A stretch of DNA of 5,290 bases from CAYUNT01 sp964446285 (lineage in GTDB: Bacteria > Sumerlaeota > Sumerlaeia > SLMS01 > CAYUNT01), in the NCBI GenBank assembly GCA_964446285.1, contig CAYUNT010000265.1, positions 1 through 5,290 on the forward strand, given 5' to 3'. The translations under genes and the position numbers were made by a program. The notes beneath the pieces are model-generated. The model searched no databases, was not told the origin of the DNA, and worked only from the letters and a program-made list of their open reading frames with translations. Shown piece after piece: positions 1 to 5,290 of this stretch (its first letter is position 1; the number at the start of each line of letters is the position of its first letter).

Positions 1-85
1 AGAAGAGCCAGTGCGGAGCCTGGCGATCCCAGGCGGCCCGGCGGTCACAGAAAAAGAGCCAGTGCGGAGCTTGGCGATCCCAGCA
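1..85. repeat. Tandem 51-base-period repeat within the 5' end of rnhB
   Basis: A 29-base unit occurs at 4-32 and 55-83, offset by exactly 51 bases and differing at one position (C20 against T71). Because 51 is 17 codons, both copies are read in the same frame and give the peptide VRSLAIP twice. Copy one contains a perfect 5-bp inverted repeat, GCCAG (7-11) and CTGGC (20-24), around an 8-base loop. A related shorter copy lies beside the REP doublet at 2659-2683. I read this as a dispersed hairpin repeat inserted and duplicated at the beginning of the gene. The coding versus non-coding status of this stretch is open. Confidence 0.8.
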
Positions 86-1066
86 AGAGCGACGGCGCCA
101 CGTCCGATTTCAGGCGGCGCAGAGGCGCAACGCGCGTTTCGCATCGCGGGCATCGACGAAGCGGGGCGTGGTCCGCTGGCGGGTCCGGTTGTGGCGGCGG
201 CGGTGATCTGGCCCCGAGGGGCGCGCGCGCCGCGCGGATTGAACGACTCGAAACAAGTCTCGCCCGAGCGGCGCGCCGAGTTGTTCGAGGAAATCCGCGT
301 CCGCGCCGGGGCGGCGGCCATCGGACTGGCCACGGCGCGCGAGATCGATGCGATCAACATCCTCGAAGCAACACGCCTGGCCGCGCGCCGCGCCATTGAT
401 GCGCTGCCCGCACCGCCCGATGCGCTTCTTACGGACGCGCTCGCTCTGCCCGGATGCGCCATTCCGCTTGAAGCCATCGTCAAAGGCGACTGCAAATCCA
501 TCTCCATCGCGGCGGCGTCGATCCTGGCCAAGGTGGCGCGCGACCGCCTCATGGAACTCTACGCGCTCGAGTATCCTGGTTACGGATGGGAGCACAATCG
601 CGGCTATCCGACGGCGGATCACTACGCGGCGATCGAGCGCGAAGGGCCATCGACGCTCCACCGGCTTTCCTTTTCCGGAATTGGATTTTTCACGCAGCGG
701 CTGCGTCCTTCGCAAACATTTTTGCGTCTATGGGGCAGGCGGGCCGCGCCCGATGCGCCAGATGCACCGGATGCGCAAATCGCGGAGGAGGCGCGCGCCC
801 GATGGGAAAATCACAGGAAGCGGATTGTCGCCGCAAAGCCCGCGCGAGCCTGGCGCCTGGCGCCCGCGCCGGAATTGCCCTGGTTTTTGCTAGCCGCCGC
901 CGCAGACCATTGCGCAGAAGCAATTCTTGCGAATTCCAGCATGAATGTTAGCGGTGTTAGTGGTGAAGCAGGAATCTTATGCGATTTTCTGCCGGAATGC
1001 GAGATCGAGGCGCTTCGGCGGTCGCGCAAAGACCCCCATCTCACGCCGGATTGGCTGGAACTTTGA
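11..1066 (+). CDS. rnhB: Ribonuclease HII with N-terminal repeat segment and unrecognised C-terminal extension
   Basis: RNase HII cuts the RNA strand of RNA-DNA hybrids and starts removal of single ribonucleotides from DNA in the cytoplasm. The core spans about residues 43-230. It has IDEAGRGPLAGP (acidic pair D49, E50), LNDSK at 77-81, D142 in LLTDAL, GDCKSISIAAASILAKVARD ending at D178, and the GY, EGPS and HR-SF signatures to residue 221. These supply the four acidic active-site residues known for the family. Family members are usually about 200 residues, and this ORF is 351. Residues 1-40 come from a 51-base tandem duplication encoding VRSLAIP twice. Residues 234-351 match nothing I recognise and include a DAPDAPDA run. 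The start is uncertain: GTG at 11 and GTG at 62 sit in identical repeat contexts, neither has a clear Shine-Dalgarno, and the frame is open to the window edge. The 3' end overlaps the convergent exporter gene by 26 bases. Core identity is very secure; both ends are not. Confidence 0.93.
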   Translation: MRSLAIPGGPAVTEKEPVRSLAIPARATAPRPISGGAEAQRAFRIAGIDEAGRGPLAGPVVAAAVIWPRGARAPRGLNDSKQVSPERRAELFEEIRVRAGAAAIGLATAREIDAINILEATRLAARRAIDALPAPPDALLTDALALPGCAIPLEAIVKGDCKSISIAAASILAKVARDRLMELYALEYPGYGWEHNRGYPTADHYAAIEREGPSTLHRLSFSGIGFFTQRLRPSQTFLRLWGRRAAPDAPDAPDAQIAEEARARWENHRKRIVAAKPARAWRLAPAPELPWFLLAAAADHCAEAILANSSMNVSGVSGEAGILCDFLPECEIEALRRSRKDPHLTPDWLEL

Positions 1067-2396
1067 CGGGCTGCGCAATTTCGCGCGGAAACTTTCGCCA
1101 GGCAATAACTCCTGTAACAAGCAGAATCACGGCGAAAAACATCACCGTCAGAAATTCGCTCGGAAAGCCCTTGATATCCGGCAGCCACTCCGCCGCAAAT
1201 CCTGCCGCAAACGCCCCAAGCGGCATCGATCCGCCAAACGACACGGCCCACAACCCCATCACGCGGCCCCGAATCGAGTCGTCCACCGAGGTCTGCACCA
1301 GCGTATTGCCCGTTGCCAGGAACAGCACCCCGCCAAATCCGGAGATCACCAGCCCGGCTGCGATCACCCAAGGATTGCGCGTCAGCGAAAAAAGAAGCAG
1401 CCCGGCGGCCATAATCCAGATGCCGCCAAAGAGCGGTCCGCGGCGGCTGGTGGCGTCGGCGGGCAATCCCGCCGAATACAACGCCCCGAAAATCGCCCCG
1501 GCCCCAAACATCGAGGACAGAATTCCATAGCCCAGTTCGCCCATCTTCAAAACATCGCGGACAATGGCGGGCAGAAGCACCTGAAATCCCCATCCCAGCG
1601 TGACATTAATAGATAACAATATGAGAATGAGGAGCACCGGGCGGTTGCGCCGCACCTCGCGAATCCCTTCGATCAGGTGCTCGACATGATTGGATGTTTT
1701 TTGCGGCGGCCGGAATGGCGGAAGGACCATTGTGACAAGCGTCAGGACCACAATCAGGTATGTGACCGAATCGATGACAAAACATGTGGCCATGCCGACG
1801 GCGGCCATGACGATTCCCGCGAACGCCGGCCCGATCATGCGCGTCACATTCACCAGGGCAGAATTGAGCGCGATGGCGTTCATCAGGTGCTCGCGCCCCA
1901 CCATCTCGACCATGAACGCCTGCCGCGAAGGAACCTCGAAGGCAAACGCCGTCCCCCCGAGCAGGGCCAGCAGCATCAGGTGCCACAGCTTCGCGTGCCA
2001 TCGCCCCGACGCATGTCCCCAAACAATCAGCGCCAGAATGGCCGAAACCACCGCGAGGATGATTTGCGTCCAGATAATCATGCGCCTTTTGTTCGCGCGG
2101 TCGGCGATCGAGCCGGCCAGGGGCGAAAGAAGGAACATCGGCAAATTCGTAAGGGCCAGAACCGTGCCAAGCAGCGCGGTCGAACCGGTAATCGAATATA
2201 CGAGCCAACCCATTGCCGTGCGGCGCATCCAGGTGCCCACGAGCGACAATCCCTGTCCGATGTAAAACAGGCGGTAATTCCGGACCCCAAGCGCGGCAAA
2301 GGTTTTGCGCCACCATGAGGGCGGCCTGGCCGGAAGTGGATTGGGTTCAGGGGTAAGCTGGGGAAAGGGGATGGTTGTGGAGTTTGAGTTGGACAT
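1041..2396 (-). CDS. Major facilitator superfamily exporter, MFS_3 / EntS-like type
   Basis: Predicted 451-residue inner-membrane secondary transporter of the MFS_3 branch, which holds EntS-like siderophore exporters and many putative drug effluxers. The substrate cannot be read from sequence. Family signatures, numbered from the chosen start: NYRLFYIGQGLSLVGTWM at 40-57 opening helix 1, WLVYSITGS after it, the cytoplasmic loop motif GSIADRANKRR at 95-105 (MFS motif A, D99), EVPSRQAFMVEMV at 154-166, RMIGPAFAG at 186-194, and TLVQ followed by RGRVMGLW near 365-383. Hydrophobic stretches throughout fit about 12 helices. The ORF can extend 11 codons to a TTG at 2429, but ATG at 2396 is preferred because the extra residues look like untranslated leader. 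No clear Shine-Dalgarno precedes either start. The stop lies inside the convergent rnhB end, so no terminator fits between them. Upstream is the REP doublet, then the kinase gene on the same strand. Confidence 0.9.
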   Translation of the reverse strand: MSNSNSTTIPFPQLTPEPNPLPARPPSWWRKTFAALGVRNYRLFYIGQGLSLVGTWMRRTAMGWLVYSITGSTALLGTVLALTNLPMFLLSPLAGSIADRANKRRMIIWTQIILAVVSAILALIVWGHASGRWHAKLWHLMLLALLGGTAFAFEVPSRQAFMVEMVGREHLMNAIALNSALVNVTRMIGPAFAGIVMAAVGMATCFVIDSVTYLIVVLTLVTMVLPPFRPPQKTSNHVEHLIEGIREVRRNRPVLLILILLSINVTLGWGFQVLLPAIVRDVLKMGELGYGILSSMFGAGAIFGALYSAGLPADATSRRGPLFGGIWIMAAGLLLFSLTRNPWVIAAGLVISGFGGVLFLATGNTLVQTSVDDSIRGRVMGLWAVSFGGSMPLGAFAAGFAAEWLPDIKGFPSEFLTVMFFAVILLVTGVIAWRKFPREIAQPVKVPANPA

Positions 2397-2500
2397 GGAA
2401 TGGAAAATCAAAGAAGGGAGGAAGCGCAAAAGGCCACAGCCTGCGGGGATTCAGGAATGGTTCAAAACTGCATTTCTTTCATGCAAACCTTCGATCCCCT

Positions 2501-2660
2501 CTATCATTCGCCCCGCGATTCATCGCGGGGTAGGAGCATAATCGATACATCCTGAACCGTTTCAACGGTTTGTCTTGTGGCAACGAGAAAAACCATTGAA
2601 ATGGTTCCCAAGGAAATTCCACCTCGGAAACCCCGCGATTCATCGCGGGGCGAATGATAG
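2501..2660. repeat. Mirror-symmetric REP doublet (two inverted two-hairpin units)
   Basis: The element is symmetric about position 2580.5. The outer arm CTATCATTCG (2501-2510) has its exact reverse complement at 2651-2660. Inside each arm is the same 20-base GC-rich palindrome, CCCCGCGATTCATCGCGGGG (2511-2530 and 2631-2650). Spacers of equal length (23 bases, not conserved) follow. Then come inner hairpins AACCGT-TTCA-ACGGTT (2555-2570) and AACCAT-TGAA-ATGGTT (2591-2606), and an imperfectly palindromic 18-base centre. All parts fall at exactly mirrored coordinates. No target-site duplication is obvious. The architecture resembles REP doublets (REPIN or BIME type) that RAYT transposases mobilise in other bacteria. 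No such transposase gene is in the window. Transcribed, it could fold into one long cruciform-like RNA and might influence the 3' end of the kinase message or the leader of the exporter. Confidence 0.85.
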
Positions 2661-2683
2661 AAGAGCCTTCGGCAATCCCAGCA
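2659..2683. repeat. Short dispersed repeat related to the rnhB 5' repeat
   Basis: The first nine bases, AGAAGAGCC (2659-2667), are identical to positions 1-9. After an apparent loss of about ten bases the next part, TTCGGCAATCCCAGCA, closely follows TTGGCGATCCCAGCA at 70-84. It begins exactly at the outer edge of the REP doublet, sharing two bases with the arm. This suggests the two are parts of one compound repeat family. Confidence 0.55.
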
Positions 2684-2689
2684 GCCTTG

Positions 2690-2711
2690 CCTTGAACAGT
2701 TCAAAACAAGG
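2690..2711. repeat. Small hairpin just beyond the kinase stop codon
   Basis: CCTTG (2690-2694) pairs with CAAGG (2707-2711), and an overlapping perfect palindrome TTGAAC-A-GTTCAA lies at 2692-2704. It sits about 11 bases past the kinase stop in the direction of transcription. It could act as a weak terminator or 3'-end stabiliser for that message. It lacks a U-rich tail in that direction, so I do not call an intrinsic terminator. It may simply be the flank of the repeat element. Confidence 0.3.
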
Positions 2712-2721
2712 AATCCGTCAT

Positions 2722-4239
2722 TCAGCCTCGCGAGGAGGAGGTGGGCGACGCGGCCGCTGCCAGCGCGGATGGTTCTGCCGTTTTTCGCCGCGAAGAAGGC
2801 TGCGTTGTCTCGCCGTCGGCGCTGGGCAATTCGATCGTGAATACCGCCCCGCAGACGCCTCCCGACGGACCAGTTTGCGAACGGGCGCTTATCCGCCCGC
2901 CGTGATCTTCGACAATTCGCCGCGCAATCGCCAGCCCAAATCCGGTCCCGCCGGGGCGGAAACTGACCAGCGCATCGAAAATTTCCTCTTCCTTGCCCGG
3001 GGGAATGCCGCATCCCGTGTCCGTAAAAGTGATTTCCCATGCCCCGGAGCGATTCTGAGCGGCCTCGATGCTCAGGCGTTTGTCCTCCGCTTTCTCCATC
3101 GCCTGGCAGGCGTTGAGGATCACATTCAAGAACACCTGGCGCAACGCGGTTTCATCGCCGCGGATTTGCGCCATCTCCGGAATTTTCACCTCCATCTGCA
3201 CCCCGCGGCGTTCAAGTTCAGGCGAGGCGAAATCCAGCATCCCCCCCACCAGCGGGCGCAACGCCAAGTCCTCCATCTCCATTCCGCCTGGATTCGCATA
3301 GTTCATAAAATCCGTCAGGATGTCCTTGAGATGGCTGATTTGCTCCTGAACGCGATCCACCACCTGGCGCGTCAGGGCGCCGTCATCGCCGCTCGCGTGC
3401 GCATTTTCCTCTTCCTCGCGAATAATTTCCAGATTGGTGCGAATGATCTGCAGCGGATTGCGTATTTCGTGCGCCAGCCCGGAAGCCAGGCTGCCGATCG
3501 TGGCCAGATGCGCCTGCGTTTCGCGATCGCGTTCGAGGGCCAGATGCCGCGAAAATACCTTGTATAGCAGCGCCACAGTAACGATCAGCAGGGACAGAAC
3601 CAATCCTACCATCCAGGCAAGGCTGCGAGTGATTTCGCCGCTCAACTTTTGCAATTGCGGGGCCGTGGCGGGAGTATCGAAAGCTACCTGGAGATACCCC
3701 TTGGGCGCCACGCTTTCGCCAATAGGGATTTGCTGGGGCGGACTGCCGCGCTGCAACTCGTTCGAGGCCTCCACGCGGATGTCGAACTTGGTGTCTTCCG
3801 AGGGAAGCGAACCCTCCAGATGCTGGTCAATTCCCACCGAATCCTCTGAAACCTCCCCGCTTTTATACTGGCGCACGACGACTTTGCCATCGGGCGACAT
3901 CACGGCCACCATTCGCACCACTCCGCCCGAGCGCACGAGGAGCTTCATCTGCGCTTGGACCTCAGGACGGTGCGCCACCGCTTGCAGAGAAGTGGCCCCT
4001 TCGCGCCGAACCACCTCTTCCAGTTGCATCCGGATACGTTCAATTTCGGCCCGCGCGTGGTCATAAGCCTCGCGCATCAGATGATCTTTCAGGCGGTTGG
4101 TAATCCAAGCCCCGCCCAGAGTAATCACAGCGCTCACCGCGAGAAGCGACGCCACGGCGTAGAGCAGCGTTTCCACGCGAACATCACGCGTGGCTTTGGC
4201 CAGCCTCGGGGCGCGCATCAGCGATTTGTTTTTAGCCAT
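2722..4239 (-). CDS. Membrane-bound sensor histidine kinase
   Basis: A 505-residue two-component sensor that should autophosphorylate on histidine and pass phosphate to an unseen response regulator. There is one transmembrane helix at about 24-47, an extracytoplasmic sensor of about 160 residues, and a second helix at about 207-228. The sensor has VRMVAVMSPDGKVV at 108-121 and a GYLQVAF strand at 181-187, suggesting a Cache/PDC-like fold. The HisKA segment carries LASGLAHEIRNPLQII with phospho-acceptor H257. The HATPase domain has the N box (N372, N376), G1 box DTGCGIP from D407 and G2 box GGTGFGLAI at 430-438. The part between G1 and G2 reads IFDALVSFRPGG where NtrB-like kinases usually have IFEPFFTTK, an unusual F box. 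A Ser/Ala-rich, probably disordered tail of about 33 residues follows. There is no linked response regulator. The membrane protein gene lies 44 bases upstream on the same strand, so co-transcription is likely. The ATG at 4239 has no strong Shine-Dalgarno. Confidence 0.93.
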   Translation of the reverse strand: MAKNKSLMRAPRLAKATRDVRVETLLYAVASLLAVSAVITLGGAWITNRLKDHLMREAYDHARAEIERIRMQLEEVVRREGATSLQAVAHRPEVQAQMKLLVRSGGVVRMVAVMSPDGKVVVRQYKSGEVSEDSVGIDQHLEGSLPSEDTKFDIRVEASNELQRGSPPQQIPIGESVAPKGYLQVAFDTPATAPQLQKLSGEITRSLAWMVGLVLSLLIVTVALLYKVFSRHLALERDRETQAHLATIGSLASGLAHEIRNPLQIIRTNLEIIREEEENAHASGDDGALTRQVVDRVQEQISHLKDILTDFMNYANPGGMEMEDLALRPLVGGMLDFASPELERRGVQMEVKIPEMAQIRGDETALRQVFLNVILNACQAMEKAEDKRLSIEAAQNRSGAWEITFTDTGCGIPPGKEEEIFDALVSFRPGGTGFGLAIARRIVEDHGGRISARSQTGPSGGVCGAVFTIELPSADGETTQPSSRRKTAEPSALAAAASPTSSSRG

Positions 4240-4283
4240 TTTTATCTTGGTTTCGAGTCTTGGAGTTCGGGGGGAAGGGGGAT

Positions 4284-4808
4284 TCAGCGCCTTGCGCCGC
4301 GCCGTGTTCCGCGACCTTGTTTTCGGGGCTTTTTTTGAGTCGTTGGCGGCGGATCGTTTCCGGAAGGCGGCGGAAACCTGTCTGATCCTTTTTCCTGTTC
4401 AAAGTTTTCGCGAATCCGCAGTAAAGACTTCTCCAACTCGCGCATGGCCTCCAATTCGGCCTCTTGGGCAATGTCTCTGGCTTCCTTGAGAGCCATCCAG
4501 GCCGCGGCAATTACACTAACAAAAGCCGTGCCAATCCATGCCAGGCGTCGAAACGGGTCGGCAACGATATGTTCGAGCCAATTGTAATTCGACACGTTGG
4601 CCACGGCAATGGATAGAAAGAGCAGCCCGAGCAGCCTCTGGTGAAAACGCTGGCGTGGCCGCGTTGCAACCAACTCGGGCGAGGTTTCGGCCCCCTGAAT
4701 CCGCAAGAAAGGGCGTCGCGTTGCCTTAACGATTCGCATCTCGCGCCACAACAGCAAAAGAATCAAGGCGATGAAGACGGCCAAAATAACGTTTTCGATT
4801 AGATTCAT
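4284..4808 (-). CDS. Unrecognised three-helix membrane protein with basic coiled-coil tail
   Basis: I do not recognise this 174-residue protein. Three hydrophobic segments are visible at about 4-22, 57-73 and 87-108. The loop between the first two is rich in Arg and Lys, so it and the C terminus should be cytoplasmic with the N terminus outside. Residues 107-140 are a charged, heptad-like helix (EAELEAMRELEKSLLRI) likely to form a coiled coil. Residues 141-174 are Pro-rich and then strongly basic, ending GTRRGARR. The frame extends 16 codons upstream to a TTG at 4856, but ATG at 4808 is preferred because it places the hydrophobic helix right at the N terminus. No good Shine-Dalgarno is present. 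The gene precedes the histidine kinase gene by 43 bases on the same strand, and the two probably form an operon. A role as membrane partner or scaffold for the kinase is only a guess. Confidence 0.75.
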   Translation of the reverse strand: MNLIENVILAVFIALILLLLWREMRIVKATRRPFLRIQGAETSPELVATRPRQRFHQRLLGLLFLSIAVANVSNYNWLEHIVADPFRRLAWIGTAFVSVIAAAWMALKEARDIAQEAELEAMRELEKSLLRIRENFEQEKGSDRFPPPSGNDPPPTTQKKPRKQGRGTRRGARR

Positions 4809-5011
4809 GTTCGCGCGGTAAATGTTACATCTTTGGCCCAAGATTGCGAATTGCAATCACCCCCAAATGCATGCTTGGGAATGCAAAATGCAATTGAGAT
4901 AAAAAAAAGAGTATAAACGATTGATATTTAGCAAGTTATGTCGCTTTCCGTTTTTGGCCCCTCATTTGCTATTTCAAACAATCGAGGGTAGTTTTCATGG
5001 AGGAAGGGCCA
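4809..5011. promoter_or_regulatory. Divergent intergenic region with repeat-rich candidate control sites
   Basis: This region separates two divergently transcribed genes and should carry both promoters. It is visibly more AT-rich than its surroundings. It contains the inverted repeat CCCAAG (4837-4842) with CTTGGG (4874-4879). Nested inside is a hairpin, GATTGC (4842-4847) with GCAATC (4853-4858). Three direct copies of AATGCA lie at 4866, 4880 and 4887, and an A-tract at 4901-4908. TATAAA at 4912-4917 is a possible -10 for the plus-strand gene but has no well-spaced -35. On the minus strand, TTCGCA and TAACAT with a 17-base gap match the consensus only partly. Exact promoters cannot be assigned by eye. 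Confidence 0.5.
4999..5007 (+). promoter_or_regulatory. Strong Shine-Dalgarno that sets the start of the 63-residue gene
   Basis: GGAGGAAGG lies with its GGAGG core eight bases before ATG at 5012. That is near-ideal spacing, and it overlaps the alternative in-frame ATG at 4997. Using 4997 as the start would place this signal inside the coding sequence, so 5012 is preferred. Confidence 0.75.
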
Positions 5012-5203
5012 ATGAAACTCCTTTTTCGTTGCACTGTGAAATACGGCCACGCCGGAAGCGGCAACAGCATCGAGCGCGATGTATTGATACGAGCGCGCGA
5101 CATAACGGAAGCCATGCGCAAGGCCAAATACCTGCCGGGTGTGAAGAAAGGATTTCTTTGCCGGTCGGCCGCCAGTGTATTGCAGGTGGTTCGAGCCGCC
5201 TGA
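5012..5203 (+). CDS. Small basic protein of unknown function, 63 residues
   Basis: I do not recognise this protein. From ATG 5012 it is 63 residues long with 13 Lys/Arg against 4 Asp/Glu, two cysteines (7 and 50) and no membrane segment or signal peptide. The N terminus, KLLFRCTVKYGHAGSG, looks like a beta strand and turn. The segment DVLIRARDITEAMRKAKYL (23-41) looks like a strand followed by an amphipathic helix, then PGVKKG. The beta-alpha order and charge would suit a small nucleic-acid-binding or protein-binding module, but that is inference only. An in-frame ATG at 4997 would add five residues (MEEGP). The strong Shine-Dalgarno between the two ATGs argues for the shorter form. The gene reads away from the membrane protein and kinase genes across a shared regulatory region, and another gene probably starts just past the window edge. 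Confidence 0.65.
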   Translation: MKLLFRCTVKYGHAGSGNSIERDVLIRARDITEAMRKAKYLPGVKKGFLCRSAASVLQVVRAA

Positions 5204-5228
5204 GCGGGCAAGGAACGCCGCCGGGCGC

Positions 5229-5258
5229 GGAGCATATTTTCGAGCGTCTTGTTGCTCC
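5229..5258 (+). repeat. Weak inverted repeat after the small gene
   Basis: GGAGCA (5229-5234) can pair with TGCTCC (5253-5258) across an 18-base loop. A moderately T-rich stretch follows from 5259 onward. It could be a poor terminator for the 63-residue gene, but the loop is long and the stem short, so it may have no role. Confidence 0.2.
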
Positions 5259-5280
5259 ATCTCTTGTTTTGATCTGTTTG

Positions 5281-5285
5281 GGAGG
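5281..5285 (+). promoter_or_regulatory. Probable ribosome binding site of a gene beginning beyond the window
   Basis: GGAGG stands five bases before the right edge, after a T-rich stretch. If a plus-strand start codon follows within a few bases of position 5290, this is its Shine-Dalgarno. The start codon itself is not visible. Confidence 0.4.
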
Positions 5286-5290
5286 AACCT

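Larger units (their letters stand above)
2397..2721. other. Non-coding gap between the kinase and exporter genes
   Basis: This 325-base stretch contains no plausible gene. Its centre is the REP doublet at 2501-2660, with a related short repeat and a small hairpin on the kinase side. On the exporter side there is only a minor hairpin, TGCAT (2469-2473) with ATGCA (2481-2485). I see no convincing sigma-70 promoter for the exporter in the leader at 2397-2500. The gene could be read through from the kinase or have a promoter of unfamiliar type. Confidence 0.6.

Noticed and set aside
811..1593. A 260-codon minus-strand frame across the rnhB and exporter ends
   Set aside because: It crosses two well-supported genes in another frame, and its product has no domain pattern.
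945..1616. Long plus-strand open frames opposite the exporter gene (also 979-1530, 1677-2318, 1690-2265)
   Set aside because: They are antisense to a gene with clear MFS signatures, have low-complexity compositions rich in Arg, Pro and His, and show no recognisable domain. They are GC-driven shadows.
2397..2429. TTG start extending the exporter by 11 codons
   Set aside because: There is no Shine-Dalgarno, the start codon is rare, and the extra residues are not typical of the family. The ATG at 2396 is simpler.
2511..2650. CRISPR array, considered because of the repeated 20-base palindrome
   Set aside because: There are only two copies, arranged symmetrically with matching inverted arms and inner hairpins. 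That fits a REP doublet and not an array of direct repeats.
2575..3567. A 330-codon plus-strand frame opposite the kinase gene
   Set aside because: It begins inside the REP doublet and runs antisense to the conserved kinase catalytic domain. Its product has no domain pattern.
4318..4336. Terminator-like GGGGC followed by seven T on the plus strand
   Set aside because: There is no convincing stem, it lies inside the coding end of the minus-strand membrane protein gene, and no plus-strand gene precedes it.
4928..5260. Minus-strand frames of 110 and 88 codons opposite the small gene
   Set aside because: They are antisense to the small gene with the strong Shine-Dalgarno and have no recognisable domains. 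I regard them as shadows.

Overview
The window is 5.3 kb of GC-rich bacterial chromosome with five protein genes: one housekeeping nuclease gene, two clear membrane-system genes (an MFS exporter and a sensor kinase), and two small unrecognised genes. The two-membrane-segment kinase with an extracytoplasmic sensor fits a Gram-negative-type bacterium. REP-like palindromic elements (short repetitive extragenic palindromes) with GC-rich and AT-rich hairpins recall those dispersed in several environmental phyla such as Acidobacteriota, Planctomycetota and Verrucomicrobiota. The sequence alone does not support a confident phylum.

Layout. At the left edge on the plus strand is rnhB (RNase HII), with a full catalytic core, an N-terminal segment made of a tandem 51-base duplication, and an unrecognised C-terminal extension of about 120 residues. 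It converges on, and overlaps by 26 bases, a minus-strand MFS_3-type exporter gene (1041-2396). Upstream of the exporter is a 325-base non-coding gap. It holds a 160-base mirror-symmetric REP doublet (2501-2660): two inverted copies of a two-hairpin unit. A short repeat related to the one in the rnhB 5' end adjoins it. Next, still on the minus strand, are a membrane histidine kinase gene (2722-4239) and, 43 bases upstream of it, a gene for a three-helix membrane protein with a basic coiled-coil tail (4284-4808). The latter two look like an operon. Then comes a divergent intergenic region (4809-5011), AT-rich for this window and full of small inverted and direct repeats. Last is a 63-residue basic protein gene on the plus strand (5012-5203), with the only strong Shine-Dalgarno sequence among the five genes. 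The right edge ends on a ribosome-binding-site-like GGAGG that probably serves a gene starting just outside.

How it works together. The membrane protein and kinase are probably co-transcribed from the divergent region, and the kinase is an orphan here because no response regulator gene is in view. The exporter is on the same strand but separated by the REP doublet, so functional linkage to the kinase is only a possibility. I see no convincing novel multi-gene system. The most distinctive element is the symmetric REP doublet and its relation to the repeat inside the start of rnhB.
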